Positions 49,601 to 61,200 of a DNA stretch of 64,000 nt are shown one piece after another. The notes beneath the pieces are model-generated. The model ran no database searches. It was not told the DNA's origin and was given only the letters and a program-made list of their open reading frames with translations. The DNA is taken from contig JAZBQD010000017.1 of the NCBI GenBank assembly GCA_036583965.1, positions 24,338,385 through 24,402,384 of the forward strand. The letters are read 5' to 3'. The number at the start of each line of letters is the position of its first letter. Positions within the stretch are counted from its first letter, which is position 1. Position numbers and translations under genes: made by a program. The stretch comes from Prunella strophiata (taxonomy: Eukaryota; Chordata; Aves; Passeriformes; Prunellidae).

Positions 49601-51735
49601 TATATGAAATGCAAGATCACAGTCCAGATGCCTCCTTCCCAAATCACATGGTTTGTTTAGAAGTGGAGTTAAGTGTGACTATGGTCCTGAGCTTGATTCT
49701 TTCTGCGTAGATTTGTTCAAAAAGAAGGACGAACAGGACAAACTTTCGTATGTGCAAACTGGACAGGTGGGTTTAGTATGGACTTGCTTCTTGTGAAGAA
49801 CAACAGTCATTGGCACTGAGCAGAGTGTGGAAGATAATTAGAGGGTAAAGCAAAAGGAGAGCAATCACATATGTATAACAAAAATGTAGTTCTGGAGGTG
49901 AAGAGGAGACAATTGGATATGGGGATTTATACCTACTTTGTTCACTACAAACTAGTACAAACTACTTTTATAACTACATGTGGCTCCATCAGAAACATGC
50001 ACTCTAATTAATGAAGAGATTCAGATTTATTTTGGTGCCTGGAATCAGGATCATATCCATTTCACAAAGATATGATTTTCCTGAAATATCATTTTCTTCC
50101 AGGTCCTCTGATTATGGTGCCAGTCTGGAATCCAGGCTAGTAGAAATCTGATTTCTGCACTAATTTTGGAAAGGCGTAAAAGAAATCTTCCAGAAAAAGT
50201 AAGAAAGATTTTTGAATAGGAAAAAAGAAATCACATAATTCTTTTGCAAACCTTAGGCAAAATTAGTTATTGCTCAATAAACATGAGGATTGATGAAAAC
50301 TCTAGTGCTTGTTTAAATAAAAGAGATAAAAAAATTTTATTCTCCAAATAAAACCATTCACTGATTCTGAACATTTCTCTTCTATAATAGAGGGCAAATG
50401 CAGCCCTTGAAACTTACGTTTGGGAATCTTGAGTAGCTTTTTAAAAATCTGTTGACTAATGCTTCTGGTAATCTAAAAATGTTAGATACATTCCGTGGTG
50501 TTTTCCTAAGTGAGGTTGCATAAAATTAATAACCTAGAGTACTTAGACGTAACTTACAATGTGTATAAAATACTGAATTATATAAGAATGTAATACTAAT
50601 AACACTCTGTGAGAGAACTGGTAAGAATATCAATTAACTGACGTTTGTGAATTTTTAGCATCCTTGTATCAAAGATGCTATATTCAGCAAGTGGCAAACA
50701 CGATTATTATCATCAGTGATATCCTCCTGACTCAAATTAGACGATTGAAGGTCAAACCCTTGAACAGTTCTGCACAGGACAAACTGTTCATCACTGAATC
50801 TCCTAAAATTTCCATTCTATAAGCATGTTAAATGAATTAGGGGAACAGCTACTTACTACATTTTTTACTGACTTAGATGTTTTTCTCGAACGTAAGTGCT
50901 GCAAAACCTGCTTTGGGATTTGTTTTGCTTTCATTTACCTCAAAATTGCTTGCTTTGAAGAACTTTTTAGGTTCTTCTCTGGGAAAAAAATAGTGATGGA
51001 TGATCCTTGCTTACTGTTGTCTGCACCACCTTTCAGAAGTGTAACTAATGTTTGCACCTTTGCTGCAGTTTTAGTTTGGAGACAGGCTCTCTGGATGTAT
51101 GTTTCTCTAAGATTTTTTTGCAGTAAGTTGCAAAGACCACAGAAATTGACAAAAATGCCTAACACATTAATACCACATTTTTTCTTGGGTCTCAGCTAGG
51201 TTTTCCTGTCTTCTGTCTGTATCAGGTGATAATTGAGGTTTGTGAATCATTTTCACAAAGTGATAAATCCTTTAAAAAATGAGTTGTGTCTTTAGTCACA
51301 CACTCTTACACAAATCCTATATATTCAATTTTATGATAAAATATTTTTGCATAGAGAAAAAGTCTTCTTCCCTCCCTTGCAGCATACTTTGAAGAGCAGC
51401 TCCACTTGAGGAATTGCTCAGGAAGGAATGAAAATACTTCTGTTTTAGCTTTTGCACAAAGCCTGTGCTCTCCTGGGAGTTTTAGGTTTGGCAGCAAAGA
51501 TGATGGGCTTTTTCTGATACCCAGTATTTGAAGAAGGAATGGAACCTCCTAGAGAAATATGCTTTTATATTATAACACAAGATCAACATATATATATATA
51601 TATGCATGTGTATATACATCTTAAACGTGTCTGAGAAGGTTATCAACAGTATTGTCTTCAAAGTGAAACTCAAAACTACATTAGGCACAGTGTAGAAATT
51701 ACTTTTACAATGGCATAATACAGTGGTCCCAATGC
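43677..51735. other. Unique AT-rich DNA, no gene seen
   Basis: Eight kilobases without a supported gene. Minor simple repeats: ataat-type near 46117-46140, CAA and A-run near 47870-47920, AAT-type near 49170-49205, and a short TA array at 51588-51603. Confidence 0.4.
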
Positions 51736-52237
51736 TGTCCTAGTTTCATCTGGGATAGAGTTAGTTTTCCTTCTACTAGCAGGTACAGTTCTGTGTTTTG
51801 GGTTTAGAGTGAGAATAACCCAGCAATGGTTCAGTTGCTGCTGAGCAGTGCTTACACTAAGTCAAGGATATTTCTGTTTCTCATGCTGCCCTTCCAGAAA
51901 GGTGACTTTGGGGCACAAAATGGAAGGGGACACAGCAGGACAACTGACTCCAACTGGCCACAGGGTTATTCCATGACATATGGCCTCATGCTGGGAATGT
52001 AAATTAGGGGAAAAGCTGTTCAGGAAGTGCCTGGGCATCTAGTGGGTGGTAGTTAGAATTTTATTATTATTTTCATTATCATCATCACCACCATTATCAC
52101 CATTATTGTTACTATTATTTTTATTAGGATTAGGATTAGTAATATTATTTGTACTATTGCTTTTACTATTACTTTAAGTTTAATTATTAAACTGTTCTAG
52201 TCTTCATCCATGAGTTATCTGGGGATAAACCACACCA
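51736..52237 (+). repeat. ERVL-type solo LTR
   Basis: It starts tgtcctagtttcatctggg and continues atagagttagttttccttct, cagttctgtgttttggg and ggacaactgactccaactgg, then ttccatgacatatggcctca. These are the hallmarks of a widespread avian ERVL LTR family. An ATT/TTA-rich segment near 52062-52180 precedes attattaaactgttct, the polyadenylation region, and the end is ggataaaccacacca. The 3' third looks shortened. No clear 5-bp duplication is visible (aatgc versus cctac). Confidence 0.85.
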
Positions 52238-53855
52238 CCTACTAAGATCAAGACTTTTGTCCAGATCTTCAAGGTTGCAATGAGCAGAGAACTCTCTTTT
52301 TTTAACACAGGTAGTTTCAGACCAAAACAATTTTTTTTTCTTTGTGTACATCTTGTACTAGTGGTATCGAGAACTATTTTGTTTTGAAGACAATTCAGAG
52401 TTGGTACACTGGTTACAGTCTGTGTTCTTCATTCAGTGGGAACCAACAGGAAAGCAGAACTATCAAAGGAAACTGGTTTATCTGCTTGTCTCATACATCA
52501 CTGAAACTGCTTATCTATGCAGAGGCAGCTGGGTTTATCTCTGCAGATAAAGCTGGTAAGACATGATGTTGTCTAGTGTTCTCTTCCCTTCAATCAGACT
52601 GAAGTGGAGAAGTCTTGGTGTGTCAGCATGTTATTTCTTTACTGTGCAGTGAACCTTCACTCCAGGTTCACTGGATTAAGCTCCATGCTGTTTGCAGGAG
52701 TTGTGTGCAGGTTCAGGTCAGCCCTTTTTGTGTAGAATTTTGTATTTTTCTTTTAGTTCTCATTTTTATATTATTAGTCTGATGGTATCTGTATGCATCT
52801 TGAGATAGAATTATCAAGTCTTTTTTCTTTTTTCCATTTTTGCTGTTTCCTTATGTTTGCGAAAATATGTATATACATACATATGTAGATACTTATTCTT
52901 ATCACTTTCTTATTCTTTATTGAAGAAAAAGTTTATTTTACAGTCAAATCAATTAGGAATTTCTTCATATGAAATTGTTATCTGACTGACTTCAAGATAA
53001 AAGATATTATAGTAATGTTCCTTAAATATATAGGTTTTCCATATGAAGGAGTATTAGGAATTTAATTAATATTTTCAGTAAATATATTCTGGAGTTACTT
53101 ACTTCCTCATCTCCTAATAATAAATGCAAATTTATCTAAGTTTTAAGAGAAGGTTGAGATCAGTCCTTGTCTCCTTCCTATATTACATCCTTTTAACACT
53201 GTTGACACAAGAAGTTCTGCTGCTTCTGTTTGTAACATTTCACTTTCTGTGATAAAAATAGTGGTCTTCTGAGTGTTTGCTTAGCAGAAGTTCCTGTTTT
53301 CTTGTCTGACCATTGTCTCAAGAATCCTTAGGACAGCAGTGATAGCTTAGATAAGGTGTCTTAATTATCCAAGTATGACACTTACAATCTGATTTCAAAA
53401 CCTGAGTGAAGTTTTTCTGGCATGTCCTATGGAGTTGAGAGAAAGGACCTCATTGGAACAGTAAACAGAATAGCACTCAGAGAATAATAGATGAGTTAAG
53501 ATCCTCCTCTGTGCCCAGTCAAAGTACTTCAGAGCTCACCTCTACCAGAGGTAACCAGCACTGGATCAATAGGCTATTTTATTCTCCATATCTTTATTCA
53601 TTGTCTTCTCAGCTAGACTTGTTACAGTGGGTGTCTAAGATATAACATGTATATTGCTGTTCTGTAAATAGAAATGAATTTCAGTCATTTTACTCAAGTT
53701 TCTTTGATGTGGGCAACTTGCATTCAATTCCTGCTGCTGTAACTCAGTGACTCTCTATTGCTGTACTGTATAATCACTCTGTATGCAGAGCCATGTAGGT
53801 TGCAAATGATGTGTCTGCTGTTTTAGGTTTGCAATAATTTCACTTGCCACAGCTT

Positions 53856-53857
<2 letters not shown>
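52238..53857. other. Unique DNA, no gene seen
   Basis: No coding or RNA gene evidence found. Confidence 0.4.

Positions 53858-53895
<38 letters not shown>
53858..53895. repeat. Poly(T) run of 38 bases
   Basis: An uninterrupted T-run, with no recognisable retroposon attached on either side. Confidence 0.95.
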
Positions 53896-56800
53896 CCTAG
53901 AGGCATGAGGACATTTTAGAGGGATCAACAGACACTGATTTTATATATCTAGAGAGACAATTCATCCACATTGAGCATTACTCCAACAACATGACAGTGC
54001 TTATCTATGATTTTATTTGCAATCTGTCCTTTCTTCTTGTCACCTAAGAAGTGATGTCTAAAAAGAGGAAATCTACATGTTATAGGATTTATGCATTTTA
54101 ATGGGTACTTCTATAAAAAACAAAAAATCAAGCATAGATTTCACAGAGCAGATTTTTTGTCTTCATTTGTTTCATTAATCAGCATTGACTTGTGGTGTCA
54201 TTGAGGTCTTGGAGAAAGAAATGATCTCTTATGACAGAACAGAGCAGAGAGATTACTCTATATGATTCATTCTCTGTGCTAATGCAAACAGTTCTTTTCC
54301 AGGGCATCAGATTCAGCAAGGAGGTGTAATAGTCATTTAAAGTCAAGCAGCAGGGGAACTGTGTGTGTAATACCTGACATTACTTCTATGCTGTCAATCA
54401 GTGTAGCTTGCTATACAGAGACAACAAAATATAGATGAGAAGGAGCCTATTGCTGTCTCAAATGGGCATGGAGACTAAGCCTGGGTTTTTCCTATTTCAT
54501 ATACATTATTTTTATAACTGAGAAGCATTTTATGTCTGCTTTATCCACTTGGTCCAACTTTCTCTAGCGAGTCAAACTCATTCTCCACAGACTCTAGAAG
54601 TGGACTGGATAGAAGTAAATGAAAAGCTTTTTCTTGTCAAAATATGATAGATGACAAAGACGAGCAGCAGAGCTCTGTGCAATAGTTCCTCTACAGGTTT
54701 GTAGACCAGCATAAACTAATTCTTCTGCTAAGTAATGAACTGCATGCAGTGCCTGTTGCCCACACAAATTTCAAACATCTCTTTAGATAATGCCTTTTTA
54801 ACTCTTTGGAGTAATTTAAAACTTCTGGTTTCCCATAAAGATGAAATGTATTGTGTATATTGGTCAGCATTCAGGATTTAGAAAAATCTGTATAGTTAAT
54901 TCAAGCATTATATTTTAGAGACCCTTTTTGAAATTATCAGGAGCTGTTACTTTGGAATTTTTTAATCTATTCCTTGTAACCTTTGTATTATATGAAAGCA
55001 GTACAGAACAAACAGAAACTGTCCCTGTTGCCAATTTCTATGTTTTTCAGATAGCGCAAGGTTCTTTGGAAATGCTTCATGTCACTTCAGTAAATTCAGA
55101 ACATTTTACAATACAAAATCATGGAGAGAAGGAAAACATAAATTTTTCAATTGTATTTACATGATCACTCCTTTGTTAGGACTACCAAAGATTGTTTAGC
55201 TAGTTAATGTAGTGAACAAAAAAGCTACTTGAGGAGGAGGAGTTTATATATTTGTCATGAGTTTGCTTAACTTCCTAAAAAAAAAAAAAAGAAGGAAGGA
55301 ATTTCATAAATCGTTAGCTCCAGGAACTTGTTCATCATATTTGATTGAGAATTATTGGCAATTATATATTGTATTATACTGCAATTTGATCTCAGGCAGC
55401 ACATACATGTATACTAAAAAAAAAATTGATGCTGTGCTCAGGTAAACCACTACTCTTATTAAATGTTTTTAGTGTTCCACAAATACAGAAATTCTACTGT
55501 TCTGTGTGCTCCAGAAATGCATACATAATCGTGATATAGAAATTTTCAATTTAATAAAACAAAAATGGGAGCCATAAGTTGTTCCCTTTGTTTTGTCTAA
55601 CAGTCTTATCATGTATCCAATCAGTTCAGGCAATGCATTTTTGTTTAAAGGACAACTTCAATGAAGATTCAGACTTAATAGTAATTTTTTATTGATTCCT
55701 CATTGTCAATGTATGTGAAATTTTTTAGAGATTTGAAGTCATCAGTAAGGAAAAGGATTAGATTTTTTTTAAGTGCTTAGCTAGAACATGCTACTTGATC
55801 ATGTACTTAATATAGGGGGAGATATGTCTTTTTTCTTTAAGAATTAGAAGTCTAAGAATTTTTGTCAAGATTATCACCATAACAATTAAGCAGTGCAGAC
55901 TACTGAAGCCAACATTTCGTCTTCTATTTTCCCTTTTTTTTCCTGTTGTGGTTTTTTTTGTTTGTTTGTTTGTTTGTTTGCTTTTGTTTTTTGCCATGGA
56001 CTTAGAGGTTTGGATCAAACTCTCTGGGCCATGAGATTATGTCCATCCCAGCAGAAACTGTAACACTGTCACCTTCCAATTGCTGGTTTCAACCTGCAGA
56101 GACATCTGAGATGTGGGACTGTGTCCTACCAGAGTCCTTTTGAGCCAGTGGGTGAGCTAAGAGACCTCTGCATGTGCTCTCCCAAGAAAAAAATCCTTAT
56201 GAAGAGTTGTTCAAGGATACATTAGTATTTTCCTGAAGGTATTCTTCAGCAGGGATACCATTGTAGCAGTAAAAACAACGCTGAATAATTTTTTAAGCTA
56301 ACTAGAATATAAATGCATCATATTTTCTGTTTTAAAAAGCAGTGTATTCTTACTTAGTTCTAACTTTTATGAGGAGAGTATGAAATTTTCAGTCTGATTT
56401 GAACTTAAAAAAAAAATTAAGATATGTATTAACTGCCTGTTCACTAGCTAAGAAATTTGGATGTAGCAAGTTTCAAGAATTATACAAAAGCAATATGGGA
56501 AATTATCTTGTAATATCATTTTAGTTTTAAAGCCATGTTTCCTAACACTAAAAAGTTTGGGGGTTTTTAATTTATGTGTTGCAGTTAGCAAAAAATCTTA
56601 AATTCATTAGTTCAAAAATTTCAGCAAAAAGTTGTTTCTTAGTAGATTCTAACTTAATTTTACACTTAATTTATTTATCATTACAAATACCTTAGCAACC
56701 ATTTACTACAATATTGCTTTCTAAGTGGTTGAAATTGCTGAAATATTTTTAGTGTCACAGTCTGTAAAAGAAAAAGAATACTGAACATCATATTCATCCT

Positions 56801-58129
56801 AGCTATGTGCCGCACAAGAGCTAAGAACTTTAAGATGTTAGTTTTTTTTGCCATTGATGGAATAAATTCAGGTTCTCAAAGTGTATAAATAGTTGAGCAA
56901 CAAATTGACCCTTTGTTCTCAATGGCCTCATTTAAATTTCAGTCATCTATTAATCTCTTCACCTTTCCCTTTCTCTTCTTGTGTTATGTGTTCCCCTTGG
57001 AATCAGTTCTGCACTCACAGGCACAGAAGTAAACTTTTGAAAATACTTTTTAGACTATGTATTAGTCATTTTCCTGCTGAGATATACCTAATATCTTAAA
57101 CATAATGTACTTCTTAAAATGTAAAATTTTAAAAGTGTCTTTAATCTTTAATTCCCCATGGTACTATTTTTTAAAAATATAACAAATAGCATAATTTTTG
57201 GAGCTGTACAAAGTAAATTATTATATTGGTAAGCACATTTCCCAAGAAGTCTTAAACAAAAATGAGCAATTAACCATTCACTTGTTGCAATTTAACTTCC
57301 TACTCTATCTTCAATGTGATATAAACACAATTCAGAGGATTATTTCATCCCAGCAGACAATGAAGCTGTACTGACCAGTCACACACAATTTTTGTGGAAG
57401 TTTGATCAGCTCATACAAATTAGCAAGCAGAGAGTGCTAGCTCATGACTCCATTAAAATTCATGAATCTAGATAAATAGCAAACTGCTGAATAGGCATAA
57501 AATAAGTATCCAGAATAATAATTTAGTTCAGATTAGGGGAAGTCATGCATACTTATCATCCTGATTTTACCTGCTCCTTATAACCAGTGCAGGTTTATCA
57601 CTCCCTGAAAGACTGCTATTAGAAAAGAAGTTGGGACAACTTTTCATGCATTTAATTTTTAGACTTTTCAGACAGCAAAAAGTCTCCAAATCTCCATTTT
57701 TCCTGGGCCTTTATGAAATTCAAAGAAGGTTTCTCATCTTGAATGTGTTTTTGGACAGGTTGTCAAAATATAAAATCTGATTTGTCATAAGGATCATCAT
57801 AATGAAGAAAATTTAATAATTTTTGGAGTTAAGTACTTGTGAAATACAGGTGTATCTGATGTGGAAGATGTTCTAAGAAAAGTGTCACAATGGAAAACAT
57901 TTACATTTACATGTTAGGCCATGATCTCAGATGAGCTTTATTCTCTTCAGTTACATTGAAGTAACAGAAGCAGAAATTTTTACAAATACTGCTTGTATGC
58001 AATGTATGAAATCAAAGAAACAAATAATTCAGTGTAAAAATTCTTCACATTACCAATTGTTTCAGAAGAAGTTGTATCACATCCCCTTTGTAATTTTATT
58101 AATTAGTGGAACATTTCTATGCTCAGTAG
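53896..58129. other. Unique AT-rich DNA with a TTTG repeat, no gene seen
   Basis: Contains a (TTTG)n block at 55951-55991 and A-runs near 55277 and 55418. Frames of 60-80 codons here lack recognisable similarity. Confidence 0.4.
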
Positions 58130-58152
58130 TTAGCAGCAGCAGAAGCAGCAGC

Positions 58153-58223
<71 letters not shown>

Positions 58224-58235
58224 CAGCAGTAGCAT
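58130..58235. repeat. (TAG)n microsatellite with AGC ends
   Basis: About 70 bases of pure TAG/AGT trinucleotide at 58153-58222, edged on both sides by AGC units. This suggests AGC-to-AGT change inside an original AGC array, or the reverse. One frame reads as a long serine tract. Confidence 0.95.
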
Positions 58236-61200
58236 TTTTGTACTTATGCTTTAATCTTTAAATTTTTTTCTCTACTTTCTCATCTCAAGTTCAGTTCTTC
58301 ATTGACTTGGTACCTTTTAACACTGGTAGTGCTCTGTGCAATGAGTACCATCAACTACTTGAGTGTTGCTGGGAATAAACAATTGATTATTTTCAAATAT
58401 GGATGATATTGTCTGATTGCATTCAAGATTTGATTATTGAAAGAGGAAGTGAAACAGAGCTTCCTTTTTCCTATCACATACTACCATTTCACTGTTTCAG
58501 ACAACTTATACTTCCTTTCTAGTTCAATTTCCCCAAAGGTCAATTCTCATTGGTGTTTATCTTCTACAGCATTTTTTTCTGTGTCTCTAAGCATATCTGT
58601 TTCCTGCTGGCAGAACTTCCTCATTTCTAATACATTCTAATATGCCTTTTCTGTGATGCAGCAGCCAAACCTGGAGTTGAATGCTTAAGGGATAAGATGT
58701 TATTACTTTCATTAGCCACTTGGATTAGTTAATTATCTCCATCACTCCTCAGTTTTATATTCTGTCATTTAGTTTCCCTTGCCACTGTCCTTTCACAAGT
58801 ATGCACCTAAATTAATCAGTAAACATATTTGTAATTCTCAGTATGGACACTCAGGATTTTAATTGCCAGCATTTTCTCAGGATGAAAACTAATAATTAAA
58901 TGAACCATATGTTTGATCACTAGTACTATTTTAGCAGCTTGAATACCTTTGTAGTACTCAGAGCTAAGTTTAAGTCTCTATCAAAAAACTTCTGGGAGAC
59001 CAAATATATTACCAGCTTACTCCTGAATGAATTTCCCCATTGCACAGAATTCCAGAGGACAGGTAAAGATTACTCCTTCCTTCTTGCAAAAGTCTTTCTG
59101 ATTAGACCTTATCTCAATTGACTCTTTGTGTCTTTACGATTCAGCATCACACTTTGCATTTAGTTCAGCCTTTTGCAGTTCTGCCCAGTATATTTCTGTG
59201 AGTGTAGGTAGGTGAATTTAGCCCTCTGAACTGAATGGTGAGACTCTGCCTGTAAGTGTGAAATGGAGCTGAAGGGCTCTGGACACAGCCTCACACTGTG
59301 ACTGTGGTGCACTGTTGCATCACGCAGTCCATGCTATTCTTTTCAGATGTATTTCCTAGAGGAAAGAAGCTTTTAAGAATTCATGTGATGTGAGCATCTC
59401 CTTTATTTTTGTGCTATGATGGGTGTAATCATTTTTGAATAAATGGCTTGGCTTCCTGAAGCATCTGTATGTGTCTAGATATGTTTTTAATCCATGTATT
59501 GGATTAAAATGATGGATGGCAATGTATACTTCATTTCTAGTAGTCACAGAATTCCACAATTAAAAACCTTGCCAAGGCACTTAATTTTAGGTGATGCATA
59601 TATAGTGTTACTTGGCATTGTTCTAGTTGTTCTAGCAAATCAGAGAACCTTCAATGTAAATTTGATGTGTCTCCTCATGTCATTGAATGGACTGGGCTCT
59701 GGACTGCGTGTAACTAGTATGTTTTTTTCTGCTGAAAGGAACAAAACTGCTGAAAAGAGGGTATCTGAGCTGTGCTTCATGCCTGGTTTTTTCAATATTG
59801 CAGGGTTATGACACCTTATATTTTAGCTTATTTCCCTATATTTCAAAACTTGGAATATGCGCTCAAGATACCACAACTCATCTTCTCTTACCCAGCCGAT
59901 GTAGTCCATAAGAAATATCCCTGAGAAATTCCTTGTGAAATATTTCTCTATCTTAATTAATGCAGAAAGGCACATAGCCAATAACTCTCCATGCTCTAGT
60001 AATTCCTAGCTGCTGGAAATAAGGATACAGCCATAATTTAGTACAGCCTCAGGGCTGTGCTGCCATATGCTAAAAGCTGAATTGGCCTTTTGGCAGCTAT
60101 TAAAATAAGAGGATGAGGTGCCACAGAGGCACTTTGTCCCCTGTTCTGAGTAACTCATTTCTAGGGATGTGGCCTTTTCCCATGACCTAAGCATGGAACA
60201 TATGGAATTTGTCCTTAGAGATGCAGCTAATTTTCATTCTTTTCCCTTGAATCTTGGCCAGGTATCAAGGAATCTCCTGTCAGCTTCTTCAAATGTATAG
60301 CCCTCTCATCCTCAGTCTAACCTCAGGCTCAGCCCCTTAGCTGAAAACATGTAAAGCAGGTAAGAGGAAACTGTCTCTTCTGAGCCAACCTAAAGAACTC
60401 TTCTACCTGCTCATTAAAGTTCCTCCAAATACAGCCATATGGCAATATATATATAAATTTTTATGAAGATATGGCAAGTTAATACCACATAAGAACTTCC
60501 TCACAGGAATTGCTTCTTCCATCACTTTCAGAACTGTTCTCTTCCTTACCTATATTTAAAAATCTGTCATTTTAAGAGGGTTATGTTGAGTATTTTTACA
60601 TAGAAATATAGATTTTTTTTTTCCACCATTTGCCAGATTAAAATTTATTTCCAGTGTGCTGATAAAACAAAATCAGTCTTTGCAAGCCATTATGCACAGA
60701 AGGAGCAGCTTTCAATGTTCATGGCTATTGGTTGTGAAGATGTGCTTGCAGCTATTAGCTTGTTCTGTTTTGAAATCCCTTTTGTTAGGTAAAACATAGA
60801 TTTAGTGTTCTGGACACACTTAAGAGTTTACTCTCCTATCTGCAGTCATGTTTATCTCCTTAATCCTAGTAGGAATTGCTGAATTCAAGTGAATTGAGAA
60901 GATGGTGACTGCCTTGAAAGTAATTTTTGTAAAAAAAATAGAAGGATATTTTCCTAGAAGTTAAACTACAGTATTTAAATTATTTTAAAGACACTATTTT
61001 TAGATAGAGGTGGTTTTATTGGACAAGATCATGACTTGCTTTACAGAGGAGTTGCAAAGAAAACCTGTGTAACAGGTGTGAGAGCAAGAAGGTGAGCACC
61101 AGCTGCATGCTCAGAAAGATTGTCATTGCATAAAGAAATCTGCCTGGAGTAAAGGGATTTCTGAAATTTGGTTCATGTCCCTGGTTGGGAGCTCAGCCCT

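Noticed and set aside
57931..58254. 107-codon frame ending in a long serine tract
   Set aside because: The serine tract is the (TAG)n/AGC microsatellite read in one frame; the rest has no coding character.
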